Source of the DNA: an uncultured Bacteroidota bacterium
GTDB taxonomy: Bacteria; Bacteroidota; Bacteroidia; Flavobacteriales; Flavobacteriaceae
Direction: 5' to 3'
Length of the DNA stretch: 64,000 bases
Assembly: GCA_902622595.1 (NCBI GenBank)
Contig: CACNQM010000002.1
Location: forward strand, 124,001-188,000
The notes beneath the pieces are model-generated. The model was not told where the DNA came from, searched no databases, and was given only the letters and a program-made list of their open reading frames with translations. The position numbers and the translations under genes were made by a program. Position 1 is the first letter of the stretch. Each line of letters begins with the position of its first letter. Below are positions 1 to 9,981 of this stretch, piece after piece.

Positions 1-773
1 TCATTTAAGTACATGAAAGTAGCTTTATGTGCAATTTCTTGAAGCAGTTTCTTATCATCTTTATTGATAGCTCCATAATAATCATATTTTAAACCTATTG
101 GGGATTCTCCATATATACTAGCAAAAACAGTACACGCTGCTAGATATGTTCCTTTTAAATTTGGATGTGTCCCATCATTATGATGAAGTTTTATTTCAGG
201 AATTTCCTTATATGCAATATCAAAAGCCAAACCAACTGGGATAACAAGAACATTATTTTCTTTACCAACTTTTGTGTAAATGTCCTCTATAATACTTATT
301 TGATTTATTTCAAAATCTTTATGTGGTTCTACAAATGCATGAGTCATATATAGAGCTGCTTTAGAATTATTAGCTTTGATTGACTCTATGTGTTTTTTAG
401 CGTAAAATGAAAACTCTTCACGATTTTCTTGAGTTAATGGTTCAGAACTTCCTCCTTGAAGAATAACTAAGTCAAACTTTTCAATTGAACTTATTGCTTT
501 AGGCATGATTAGTCTCTCTACATCGTGATGCTTTAATCTAGAGCCACCAATTGTTGCAGATTTTACTGATGCCGAACCATCATAGTCTTCTAGATACTCT
601 TCGGCCATGCGCTTAAAATGATTGTGAAGACTATCGCCATAATATAGATAACTATTGCCAATAAATAATATCGTTCTTGGCTTATGATTTTTATCCTGCT
701 CAAAATCCCCTTGAGAAATTAAAGAGTTTGAAAATAATAGTCCAATTAATAAAAATTTATAAATATTTTTCAT
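1..773 (-). CDS. SGNH/GDSL hydrolase-like secreted protein (DUF4886-like), 3' end cut by window edge
   Basis: Not in ORF track (no stop inside window). Minus strand reads MKNIYKFLLIGLLFSNSLISQGDFEQDKNHKPRTILFIGNSYLYYGDSLHNHFKRMAEEY...LVILQGGSSEPL...HHNDGTHPNLKGTYLAA: signal peptide, GNS block, QGGSSE and DGTHPN blocks. Confidence 0.8.
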   Translation of the reverse strand, partial: MKNIYKFLLIGLLFSNSLISQGDFEQDKNHKPRTILFIGNSYLYYGDSLHNHFKRMAEEYLEDYDGSASVKSATIGGSRLKHHDVERLIMPKAISSIEKFDLVILQGGSSEPLTQENREEFSFYAKKHIESIKANNSKAALYMTHAFVEPHKDFEINQISIIEDIYTKVGKENNVLVIPVGLAFDIAYKEIPEIKLHHNDGTHPNLKGTYLAACTVFASIYGESPIGLKYDYYGAINKDDKKLLQEIAHKATFMYLN

Positions 774-846
774 GAATTTATTCCAAGAAGGTAAATATTC
801 TTTTAATTTTAACCAAGTTTCGTTTAATCCCCAATAAATTTTATAT

Positions 847-2052
847 ATGTCACTAGATAAAAGAGAATTTGATGTTATAGTGTGGGGTGCATCTGGATTT
901 ACTGGAAGACTTGTTGCTGAGTATTTATTTCAAAATTATGATCATAATGAATTAAATTGGGCGATTGCAGGAAGAGATAATAATAAACTTATTGGATTAA
1001 GGGATAAATACTTGAATCAAAATATTCCTATAATTATTGCAGATAGTTTTGATGATGATAGCTTAACAAAAATGTCTAAAAGAACAAAAGTAATTTGTAC
1101 TACAGTTGGTCCATATGCAAAATATGGTTCTCAACTTGTAAAGTCATGTGTAAAATCAAAAACTCATTATTGCGATTTAGCAGGTGAAGCACAGTGGATT
1201 AGAAAAATGATTGATAACTATCACAAAGCTGCTAAAGTTAATCAAATAAGAATTGTTAATTCTTGTGGCTTTGATTCTGTACCATCAGATTTAGGAGTCT
1301 ATTATATTCATAAGATTATTTCAAAAAAAAATCTCTCAATAAGAATGAGAGTAACAGGTGCAAAAGGAACCTACAGTGGTGGAACATATGCAAGTATGAA
1401 GAATATTATTAATGAGGCATATAAAGATAAAGAAGTGAGAAAGAGTTTAACCAATCCATATGGGCTTAATCCAAAAGGCCAGCAAGATGGTCTTGACACA
1501 AGGGATTTAAGATCTGTTAAGTATGATAAAAAAATTAATAGCTGGATATCTCCTTTTTTGATGGCCGGAATAAATACTAGAATTGTAAGAAGAAGTAATG
1601 CGCTAAGTAATTTTAGTTATGGACAAAAGTTTCAATATGACGAGGCTGTTATGACCGGTAAAGGACTGAAAGGAAGAATAAATGGAATAATTTTATCAAT
1701 TCCATTGATGTTTCTTGCCGCAAAACCAGGATCTTTTTCTGATAAAATTTTTAATATTATTTCACCTAAGCCTGGACAGGGACCAAATAAAAAGGAAAGA
1801 GAAAATGGATATTTTAGTTTTAGGTTTTTTGTTTTTGATGAGCAAGGTGTTAAGTCAACTTTTAAAGTAACTGGCGATAGAGATCCAGGTTATGGGTCTA
1901 CCTCGAAAATGTTAGCAGAAAGTGCAGTTTGTCTTGCAAAAGATAAACTAGATGATAAATATGGTGTGTTAACACCATCTTATGCCATGGGTGATAAAAT
2001 CCTTAATAGACTTATTTCAAAAGCTGGATTAACGTTTAAAAAGATTAAATAA
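847..2052 (+). CDS. Saccharopine dehydrogenase-like / trans-acting enoyl reductase family protein
   Basis: N-terminal VIVWGASGFTGRLVAEYL Rossmann motif, HYCDLAGEAQW and NSCGFDSVPSDLG blocks typical of the family. Confidence 0.85.
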   Translation: MSLDKREFDVIVWGASGFTGRLVAEYLFQNYDHNELNWAIAGRDNNKLIGLRDKYLNQNIPIIIADSFDDDSLTKMSKRTKVICTTVGPYAKYGSQLVKSCVKSKTHYCDLAGEAQWIRKMIDNYHKAAKVNQIRIVNSCGFDSVPSDLGVYYIHKIISKKNLSIRMRVTGAKGTYSGGTYASMKNIINEAYKDKEVRKSLTNPYGLNPKGQQDGLDTRDLRSVKYDKKINSWISPFLMAGINTRIVRRSNALSNFSYGQKFQYDEAVMTGKGLKGRINGIILSIPLMFLAAKPGSFSDKIFNIISPKPGQGPNKKERENGYFSFRFFVFDEQGVKSTFKVTGDRDPGYGSTSKMLAESAVCLAKDKLDDKYGVLTPSYAMGDKILNRLISKAGLTFKKIK

Positions 2053-2192
2053 TAATCAAAGGCCCCATAATTAAAAGTTGATAATCAATTTTGACACTAC
2101 CATTACCAACAGTAATTGAATAGATTAACTAATATTAAATCATAGTTTATGCAAAGTTCAATTATTTAGAACTACTTTTTGTACTTTTAAAT

Positions 2193-2801
2193 ATGTCCAG
2201 CAAATCTCATTGGGAAAAAATATACAAAGAGAAAAGTCCTCATGAGGTTTCATGGACACAAGAAATTCCATTTACTTCAATTCATTTTTTTAGTGATTTT
2301 AAAATTCAAAAAGATAATCCAATTATTGATGTTGGTGGTGGTGAAAGTAAATTTGTTGATTATCTAATTGATAATGGATATGAGAATATCTCTGTTCTAG
2401 ATATTTCTGAAAATGCAATAAATAGGGCTAAAGATAGAATAGGGTTCAGATCTAAATTTATAAATTGGATTGTTTGTGATATAAATGATTTTGAACCTGA
2501 AAAAAATTATGCAGTATGGCACGATAGAGCTTTGTTTCATTTTTTAACTTCTCAAACTGAAATTGATAGATATGTCAAAAAAGTAAAATTAAATGCTAAA
2601 AATTTTATAATAGGAACTTTTTCAACTTTGGGTCCAAAAAAATGTAGTGGACTTGATATAACTCAGTATGATGAATCATCATTAAAAAAATTGTTTGTAG
2701 ATCAAAGTATCTCTTTTAATAAAAGTGAAAACATAAATCATATTACCCCTTTTGAAACGACTCAAAATTTTATATTTTGCAGTTTTTCATCAAAAAAATA
2801 A
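2193..2801 (+). CDS. Class I SAM-dependent methyltransferase
   Basis: HWEKIYKEKSPHEVSWTQ; IIDVGGGESKFVDYLIDNGY (motif I); WHDRALFHFLT. Confidence 0.85.
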   Translation: MSSKSHWEKIYKEKSPHEVSWTQEIPFTSIHFFSDFKIQKDNPIIDVGGGESKFVDYLIDNGYENISVLDISENAINRAKDRIGFRSKFINWIVCDINDFEPEKNYAVWHDRALFHFLTSQTEIDRYVKKVKLNAKNFIIGTFSTLGPKKCSGLDITQYDESSLKKLFVDQSISFNKSENINHITPFETTQNFIFCSFSSKK

Positions 2802-2812
2802 ATTACTACAAC

Positions 2813-3844
2813 ATGGAATATAATAAACTACCAGGTACAGATATTGATGTAAGTAAAATATGTCTTGGGACTATGACATGGGGAAGGCAAAATTCTGAAT
2901 CTGAAGCTTTTGAACAAATGGATTATAGTTTAGATAAAGGAGTAAATTTTTTTGATACAGCGGAATTATACCCTGTACCTGCAACTCCTGATAGATATGC
3001 TGATACTGAAAGGATAATTGGAAACTGGCTTGAATCAAGAAAAAAAAGAGAAAAGATCATACTTGCTTCCAAAATTGCAGGTCCGGGTGATTACACTGCG
3101 CACATCAGAAAGACAGGGTTTAAGGGAAACTCCATTGAGGATGCTATTAATGGAAGCCTTGAAAGATTAAAAACAGATTATATAGATTTATATCAGCTGC
3201 ATTGGCCAGAAAGAACTACAAATTATTTTGGCAAAAGAGGATTTGATTATGTTGATGATGGCTGGACTGATAACTTTAGAGAAATTTTAGAAACTCTAGA
3301 TAAAATTGTTAATTCAGGAAAAATCCGATATGTTGGTTTATCTAATGAAAATCCATGGGGCATTATGAAATATCTTGAATATTCCAAAGAAGGATTACCT
3401 AAAATGATCACAATTCAAAATCCTTATTCTTTATTAAATAGATTATTCGAAGTTGGAAGTGCAGAAATTTGTAAGAGAGAAAATGTAGGTTTGCTAGCAT
3501 ATTCTCCTCTAGGTTTTGGTGTGCTATCTGGTAAATATCGAAATGGTAAGATGCCTGAGAATAGCAGGTTAAAATTATTTTCAAATCTTGCGAGATTTAG
3601 TAATGATAAGTGCTTTAATGCAACAGACTTATATCATGATATAGCAATGAAACATGATTTAAGTCTTACCCAAATGTCACTTGCGTTTGTAAATGATAGA
3701 CCCTTTGTAACAAGCAATATAATTGGTGCAACCTCCATGAATCAACTTAAAGAAAATATTGATAGCATTAATTTAAAGTTATCTAAAGAGATAGTTGCTG
3801 AAATAAATTCAGTAAATGAAAAGATTCCAAATCCAGCTCCATAA
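2813..3844 (+). CDS. Aldo/keto reductase (Tas-like)
   Basis: MEYNKLPGTDIDVSKICLGTMTWGRQNSESEAFEQMDYSLDKGVNFFDTAELYP. Start placed at 2813 rather than the track's 2777, which overlaps the upstream gene. Confidence 0.88.
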   Translation: MEYNKLPGTDIDVSKICLGTMTWGRQNSESEAFEQMDYSLDKGVNFFDTAELYPVPATPDRYADTERIIGNWLESRKKREKIILASKIAGPGDYTAHIRKTGFKGNSIEDAINGSLERLKTDYIDLYQLHWPERTTNYFGKRGFDYVDDGWTDNFREILETLDKIVNSGKIRYVGLSNENPWGIMKYLEYSKEGLPKMITIQNPYSLLNRLFEVGSAEICKRENVGLLAYSPLGFGVLSGKYRNGKMPENSRLKLFSNLARFSNDKCFNATDLYHDIAMKHDLSLTQMSLAFVNDRPFVTSNIIGATSMNQLKENIDSINLKLSKEIVAEINSVNEKIPNPAP

Positions 3845-3873
3845 ATTGGTCTATTCTAAGACAGTATTTTAAA

Positions 3874-6800
3874 ATGAGCGCAAATAAGTCAGTAATATCA
3901 ATTAGAGAAATTAAAAAATTTCTTAAGAATAATTATAATATTGTTGGATCCGTTAAAAAACTCAATGGAGAGATCGATTATAATTTTAAAATTTATTCAT
4001 CAGATAATAAAAAATATTTACTAAAGGTCTCAAGATCAAATTTTAGCTGGGATTACATTGATTATCAAATTAAAATTTTAGATCATTTAAATAAAGATTG
4101 TGGTATTGATTTAGCTTCAAATATCAAAACAGTTAAAGGAGAAAAATTTTGTATAGAAAAAGATAGTCAAGGTAATGATAGATGCATCAGATTATTATCA
4201 TGGATTAATGGAAGGCTCTGGAGCTCTGTTAATCCGATTGAAAAAGAATTACGAGTAGAGCTAGGATATAAAACCGCTCTTCTCTCTCAATCATTAGAAA
4301 AATTTAAACATTCTTTTTCTAGTCGTAAAATAGACTGGGATATATCAAACTCATTATGGGTTGAAGAACAATTGAAAAATTTTGATAATGATAAACGAGT
4401 AATTCTTGAGCATTTTATAAATGACTTTAAAAATAATATGTCAATTTACAATGATTTAAAAAAATCAGTTATTCATAATGATATCAACGACAACAATATT
4501 ATTGTATCAAATGAAAGAATTAACCCTAAAATAGAATCTATAATTGATTTTGGAGACTCATTATATTCTCAGAAAATAAATGATTTAGCAATAGCATGCA
4601 CATATGGAATCATGGATTTAAATGACCCTCTTGCTGGATGCTGTGAAATAATTTCTGGCTATAACAATTTAATTAACATTAATGATAATGAGTTAAGTCT
4701 ACTCTATAATTTAATTGGCATGAGACTTGTAATTTCTGTTACAAAATCATTAATTAATAGAGTTAAGGAACCTGATAATAAATACCTTCTTATTAGTGAA
4801 AAACCTGCATGGAGTCTTTTGAAAAGTTGGTCAGAGATAAACTCAGAATATGCATATTACTCCTTTAGAAAAGCTTGTAATTTAGATGCTCACCCAAACA
4901 AAAAAAAATTCTCTAAATGTTTCACAAACAAAAAATTTTTTGTGAAAGATTTATTTCCAAAATTAACAAAAGATAAATTTTATAAAATTGATCTAAGTGT
5001 TGGAAGTGAATGGATTGGGGGAAGAAATGAAATAGAAAATCTGGATATCTTTCAATTTAAAATTGAGAAGCTTCAAAAAGATCAACATGAAAAAATAATA
5101 GCAGGTGGTTATCTTGAGCCAAGATCAATTTATACATCAGATACATACGAAAAGATTGGTAACTATGGTACTGAAAATAGAACCATCCATTTGGGGTTAG
5201 ACTTTTGGCTTCCCCCAGGAACTGAGGTAAGTGCGATGTTTGATGGTGAAGTTGTAACAGCTGTAAATGATCAGGGTCACAAAGAGTATGGTGGTTTAGT
5301 GATTCTTAAACACAGAATTGAAGATATAGAATTTTATACTCTGTATGGACATAATACAGTAGAAAGTGTTCTCAAAAATAAAATAGGTAGTAGAGTAAAA
5401 AAAGGAGAGATAATTGCAGAGATAGCAAATTATCCAGAAAATGGCAATTGGGCTCCCCATTTACATTTTCAAATAATGTTATCAATGCTGGATCATAAAA
5501 TAGATTTCCCAGGTGTTTGCTATTTTAATCAAATTGATGTTTGGAAAGATTTATGTCCTGACCCTAATTTACTTTTTAAATCAAAAGATTTAGATCTTGA
5601 TCAATCTAGCTCGTTACAGGAACTTATCAAACATAGAAAAAATCACCTAGGTAAAAGTCTAAAACTTCACTATGAGGAGCCTCTGCATATTATAAGAGGA
5701 GAAGGGGTTTATTTAATGGATAGCAATGGTAGAAAATATTTAGACACCGTTAATAATGTAGCACATGTTGGCCATGAAAATGAATCGGTAGTTGCAAAGG
5801 GCAAAAGTCAAATGTCAATTTTAAATACTAATTCAAGATATCTCCACAAAAATATCAATGAACTTTCAAAAGAATTGCTAAAAACACTTCCGAGTAAATT
5901 ATCTGTTGTCCACTTTGTGAACTCAGGAAGTGAGGCTAACGAATTGGCAATTAGAATGATGAAGTCTCACACTGGAGAAAGTGATATAATTGTTTCAGAA
6001 CATGGCTACCATGGAAATACAAATATTTGTGTTGATATTTCATCTTACAAATTTGATGGTAAAGGTGGAAGTGGAGCACCGGAAAATACACATGTTATTC
6101 CTATACCAAATCATTTTCGTGGAAAATATAGAGGTCCTAATTCAGGAAAGAAATATGTGATGGAAGTTGAAAAATGCATAAAAAGTATAAAGTCTAAAAA
6201 AAGAGGACTAGGTGGCTTTATAATTGAGCCAATTTTAAGTTGTGGAGGTCAAGTTGAATTACCGAAGGGATTCCTAAAAGACACATATAAACTTATCAGA
6301 AAAAATGGAGGTATCTGTATATCAGACGAAGTTCAGGTAGGTTGTGGAAGACTTGGTAAAGCATTTTGGGGATTTGATATTCATAACGTAATTCCCGATA
6401 TAATTACCATAGGTAAGCCTCTTGGGAATGGTCATCCAGTTGGTGCTGTGGTTTGTTCAAAAGAAATAGCTGAAAGTTTTGCAAATGGTATGGAGTTTTT
6501 TAATACGTTTGGTGGGAATCCTGTTTCTTGTTCTATAGGAACCGAAGTCTTAAGGTTTGTGAAAAGAGAAAAGCTACAAGAGAACTCAAAATATATTGGA
6601 AATTATTTAAAAGGAGAACTAAAAAAACTGTCTAATAAATTTAAAATAATTGGAGACATTAGAGGGCAAGGATTATTCCTTGGAATTGAATTTGTTGACA
6701 GTGAAATGAGACCTTTAAAGGAAGAAACTATTTATATTGTTAACCGTTTAAAAAAATTTGGAATTCTTTCAAGTGTTGATGGTCCAGAAAATAATGTTAT

Positions 6801-6909
6801 TAAGATCAAGCCACCTTTAACATTTAATAAACATAACTGTAATATGTTTATTCTTTATCTTCATAAAATATTAAGTGAAGATTTTTTAAATAAAAGACAT
6901 TATGAATAA
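3874..6909 (+). CDS. Trifunctional fusion: APH/choline-kinase-like phosphotransferase + M23 (LytM) peptidase domain + class-III PLP aminotransferase
   Basis: Kinase motifs VIHNDINDNNIIV and IIDFGDS; M23 ligands HLGLD and HLHFQI; aminotransferase motifs FVNSGSEANELAIRM, ISDEVQVGCGRLGKAFWGF, TIGKPLGNGHPVGAV. Confidence 0.9.
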   Translation: MSANKSVISIREIKKFLKNNYNIVGSVKKLNGEIDYNFKIYSSDNKKYLLKVSRSNFSWDYIDYQIKILDHLNKDCGIDLASNIKTVKGEKFCIEKDSQGNDRCIRLLSWINGRLWSSVNPIEKELRVELGYKTALLSQSLEKFKHSFSSRKIDWDISNSLWVEEQLKNFDNDKRVILEHFINDFKNNMSIYNDLKKSVIHNDINDNNIIVSNERINPKIESIIDFGDSLYSQKINDLAIACTYGIMDLNDPLAGCCEIISGYNNLININDNELSLLYNLIGMRLVISVTKSLINRVKEPDNKYLLISEKPAWSLLKSWSEINSEYAYYSFRKACNLDAHPNKKKFSKCFTNKKFFVKDLFPKLTKDKFYKIDLSVGSEWIGGRNEIENLDIFQFKIEKLQKDQHEKIIAGGYLEPRSIYTSDTYEKIGNYGTENRTIHLGLDFWLPPGTEVSAMFDGEVVTAVNDQGHKEYGGLVILKHRIEDIEFYTLYGHNTVESVLKNKIGSRVKKGEIIAEIANYPENGNWAPHLHFQIMLSMLDHKIDFPGVCYFNQIDVWKDLCPDPNLLFKSKDLDLDQSSSLQELIKHRKNHLGKSLKLHYEEPLHIIRGEGVYLMDSNGRKYLDTVNNVAHVGHENESVVAKGKSQMSILNTNSRYLHKNINELSKELLKTLPSKLSVVHFVNSGSEANELAIRMMKSHTGESDIIVSEHGYHGNTNICVDISSYKFDGKGGSGAPENTHVIPIPNHFRGKYRGPNSGKKYVMEVEKCIKSIKSKKRGLGGFIIEPILSCGGQVELPKGFLKDTYKLIRKNGGICISDEVQVGCGRLGKAFWGFDIHNVIPDIITIGKPLGNGHPVGAVVCSKEIAESFANGMEFFNTFGGNPVSCSIGTEVLRFVKREKLQENSKYIGNYLKGELKKLSNKFKIIGDIRGQGLFLGIEFVDSEMRPLKEETIYIVNRLKKFGILSSVDGPENNVIKIKPPLTFNKHNCNMFILYLHKILSEDFLNKRHYE

Positions 6910-7459
6910 ATGTTTTATTTTAACTACAATTCTATTTTTAAACTCGTGGATAGTTATGTCACAAAAATATGAGCCTCAAGAGTATCAAGTAATGGATCAG
7001 ATAGGTAAAATTGAAATTAGATACTATCCTAGCGCACCAATGATTCGAGTCTCATCCAATCAAAGTAGAAATAATAATTTTGGTAAGTTATTCAGATACA
7101 TTGCTGGTAATAATAATAATGAAGAAAAAATTGCAATGACAACACCTGTTTATATGTCTGACCAAAGCAAAACAATGGAATTTGTTCTTCCAAAAAAATT
7201 TCTAAAAGCAAAAATACCAGTTCCAAATGATAATGATGTTGAAACATACATTTCTGAACCTAAGTATTATGCTGCAATAAAGTATTCAGGATATTCTAAC
7301 AATAAAAAAGAACAAAACTACAGAGAAGAGCTAGTTAAAACTATTCAAAACAGTAATCTTAAAATTTTAAGCGAACATTTTGTCCTTTCATATGACGCTC
7401 CAACAAAATTTTATAATAGGAGAAACGAAATTTTAATTCAGGTTAATTACTCAGATTGA
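6902..7459 (+). CDS. SOUL family heme-binding protein
   Basis: YEVMDQIGKIEIRYYPSAPMIRV-like N-terminus, FRYIAGNNNNEEKIAMTTPVYM (KIAMTTPV signature). Confidence 0.88.
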   Translation: MNKCFILTTILFLNSWIVMSQKYEPQEYQVMDQIGKIEIRYYPSAPMIRVSSNQSRNNNFGKLFRYIAGNNNNEEKIAMTTPVYMSDQSKTMEFVLPKKFLKAKIPVPNDNDVETYISEPKYYAAIKYSGYSNNKKEQNYREELVKTIQNSNLKILSEHFVLSYDAPTKFYNRRNEILIQVNYSD

Positions 7460-7615
7460 CATTTTAAAAAAATCAATCCAAAATTTTAAGTAATTATCAA
7501 AAACTTTGTAATAAAAATATCATTTTCATAAAATTATAATAATAAGTATTTCTAATTGTAAATAGATATTTCTCATAACATATATTGAAGTTTTAAATTA
7601 TAAACAACTGAAATT

Positions 7616-8284
7616 ATGAAAAATTTTATTACAAGTTTTTCTTCATCTATTAAGCTTGCCTTAATAACAATGGTAGCCATCTTATCTACGAATATTTCAT
7701 ATTCACAAGATTTCGGGGCAGACCTTGTAAGTTCTTATGTATGGAGAGGAACACAATTTGGATCCGGTGCACATATTCAACCATATATGGACCTAGGATC
7801 AGGAAACTTTACTGGAGGTGTTTGGGGAAGCTTCCCTACAACTGCCAATGGAGGTGGAAACGAGCTAGACTTATGGGTAAGCTATGACTTTGGACCTCTT
7901 GCATTAACTGTTACTAATTATACTTTCCCTGGTGAAGGAGGGGCATATGCCGATGGAGAGGGACTATTCAATGGAGACTACACAGAATTAGCAGCATCTA
8001 CTTCACTTGGAGGTATAGATTTGTCTGCTGGGTATTTTACAGAAGTTGAAGCTCTGTATATTGAAGTTGGAACATCTATTGGAGCAGTTGATATTGCTCT
8101 TGGATATGGAGATGATCAAGCAGATGCTTTTTATGCTAATGGAGGATCAGGATTAGTTAATATGTCATTTAGTGGATCTAAAGATATAGCCATATCTGAA
8201 TCATATTCATTACCTGTTTTTGGATCATTTATCGTAAATCCTGACGCTGAGACAGCATTTTTAGTTTTTGGAATAAGTTTTTAA
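7616..8284 (+). CDS. TorF/Gcw_chp family putative porin
   Basis: Signal peptide; FGADLVSSYVWRGTQFGSGAHIQPYMDLGSGNFTGGVWGS; upstream of PII and Amt. Confidence 0.82.
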   Translation: MKNFITSFSSSIKLALITMVAILSTNISYSQDFGADLVSSYVWRGTQFGSGAHIQPYMDLGSGNFTGGVWGSFPTTANGGGNELDLWVSYDFGPLALTVTNYTFPGEGGAYADGEGLFNGDYTELAASTSLGGIDLSAGYFTEVEALYIEVGTSIGAVDIALGYGDDQADAFYANGGSGLVNMSFSGSKDIAISESYSLPVFGSFIVNPDAETAFLVFGISF

Positions 8285-8296
8285 TTCAAAAACATC

Positions 8297-8635
8297 ATGA
8301 AGAAAATAGAAGCAATTATTAGAAAGTCAAAATTTGACGATGTAGTTAAAGCTCTGCATGATGCTGACGTACATTTTTTCAGCTACTGGGATGTTACTGG
8401 TGTTGGAAATGAAAAAGTTGGTAAGGTTTACAGGGGAATAACTTCAAGTACAAAAGACATTCTAAGAAGTTGCTTATCTATTGTAGTATCAGACTCATTT
8501 GTTGATATTACAGTAGATGCTATTTTAAGTTCCGGAGCTACAGATAAAGTAGGTGACGGTAAAATTTTCGTTTTGCCATGTGATGAAGCCTACAGAATTA
8601 GAACTGGAGAAAGAGGAACTAAATCTTTAAATTAA
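8297..8635 (+). CDS. P-II family nitrogen regulator with divergent T-loop
   Basis: MKKIEAIIRKSKFDDVVKAL, VYRGITSSTKD, GDGKIFVLPCDEAYRIRTGE; adjacent to amt. Confidence 0.9.
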   Translation: MKKIEAIIRKSKFDDVVKALHDADVHFFSYWDVTGVGNEKVGKVYRGITSSTKDILRSCLSIVVSDSFVDITVDAILSSGATDKVGDGKIFVLPCDEAYRIRTGERGTKSLN

Positions 8636-8640
8636 AAATT

Positions 8641-9873
8641 ATGGAATTATTAACAACAAATAATGTTTGGATGATGCTTTGTACAGCATTAGTCTTTTTT
8701 ATGCATCTAGGATTTTCTTTCCTAGAAATTGGACTTACTAGACAAAAAAATACAATTAATATCTTATTTAAAAACTTTTTTATAATTACAATGGGATTAA
8801 TTGTCTACTGTTTAGTTGGTTTCAACCTAATGTATCCTGGTGATTTTAATATTATAGATGCATTTGGTGGTATACTCGGATTCGCAGGTCCTGGTTTAGA
8901 TGCTGCAGCTGCTGCAGATTTATCTTACAGTGAGGGCTATACCTACTGGACAGATTTCTTATTTCAAGGTATGTTTGCTGCCACAGCTGGAACAATTATC
9001 TCGGGTGCTGTAGCGGGTAGAATCAAGATAAACGCATTTATGCTTATAGTTTTTCTTTATGTATTAATAGTATACCCAATTGTTGGATCTTGGCAATGGG
9101 GAGGTGGTTTTCTTTCAACTTTTACAGATGAGGTAGGATTCTATGACTTCGCCGGTTCAACATTAGTTCACTCAGTTGGTGGATGGGGAGGATTAGTGAT
9201 AATTTATTTACTTGGTGCTAGAAAAGGAAAGTTTGACAGCTCTGGAAAAGCAGTAGCAATTCCTGGCTCTAACATTCCACTATCTGCAGCCGGTGTTCTA
9301 ATATTATGGCTTGGATGGTTTGGATTTAATGGTGGGTCTGTCTTATCTGCTGATCCTGCAAATACTTCTTTAGTACTTGTAACAACTTGTTTAGCTGCTG
9401 CTGCAGGTGGACTAGGAGCCTCTTTTTTATCAACCCTTATGTACAAAAACTTAGACATCACAATGTTTATGAATGGTGTTTTAGGTGGACTTGTCGGAAT
9501 TACAGCTGGTGCTGATCAAATGGGTCCAACTTCTGCAATAATAATTGGAGCAATAGGAGGAGCTGTTGTTGTTCTTGGAGTAGCTCTTCTTGATAAATGT
9601 AAACTTGATGACCCAGTTGGTGCAATTCCTGTGCACCTATTTGCCGGTATATGGGGAACTTTAGCAGTTGGACTTTTTGGAGCCTCTGCTGGTTTCGACC
9701 AATTTATGGTTCAATTAGCAAGTACTGGAATTGTGGGCGTATTTTGTGTAATTGGTGCTTCTATCATTGCATTAATAGTAAAATCAATTATGGGACTTAG
9801 AGTATCTGATGAAGAAGAAGAAATAGGATTGGATATTTCTGAACATGGAACAAAAGCATATTTTTCATCATAA
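8641..9873 (+). CDS. amt: Ammonium transporter (Amt family)
   Basis: FLEIGLTRQKNTINILFKNF, DFAGSTLVHSVGGWGGL, WLGWFGFNGGS, GVLGGLVGITAGAD, PVHLFAGIWGTLAVGLFG. Confidence 0.95.
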   Translation: MELLTTNNVWMMLCTALVFFMHLGFSFLEIGLTRQKNTINILFKNFFIITMGLIVYCLVGFNLMYPGDFNIIDAFGGILGFAGPGLDAAAAADLSYSEGYTYWTDFLFQGMFAATAGTIISGAVAGRIKINAFMLIVFLYVLIVYPIVGSWQWGGGFLSTFTDEVGFYDFAGSTLVHSVGGWGGLVIIYLLGARKGKFDSSGKAVAIPGSNIPLSAAGVLILWLGWFGFNGGSVLSADPANTSLVLVTTCLAAAAGGLGASFLSTLMYKNLDITMFMNGVLGGLVGITAGADQMGPTSAIIIGAIGGAVVVLGVALLDKCKLDDPVGAIPVHLFAGIWGTLAVGLFGASAGFDQFMVQLASTGIVGVFCVIGASIIALIVKSIMGLRVSDEEEEIGLDISEHGTKAYFSS

Positions 9874-9903
9874 TGAGATAGTAGATTATATTATTTCAGT
9901 CTT

Positions 9904-9931
9904 AAAAGGAGATCAAATGATCTCCTTTTTT
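9904..9931 (+). terminator. Rho-independent terminator after the porin-PII-Amt operon
   Basis: aaaaggagatca / tgatctcctttt inverted repeat followed by T run. Confidence 0.85.
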
Positions 9932-9981
9932 GATTTTTATAAGTTTTTATTTTTTCATTTATAATATCTTAGTTAATAATT

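Noticed and set aside
165-353. Plus-strand 62-aa ORF at left edge
   Set aside because: Antisense to the truncated SGNH/DUF4886-like gene, which has conserved motifs on the minus strand.
9204-9461. Minus-strand 85-aa ORF inside amt
   Set aside because: Antisense to a strongly supported Amt gene; no family resemblance.
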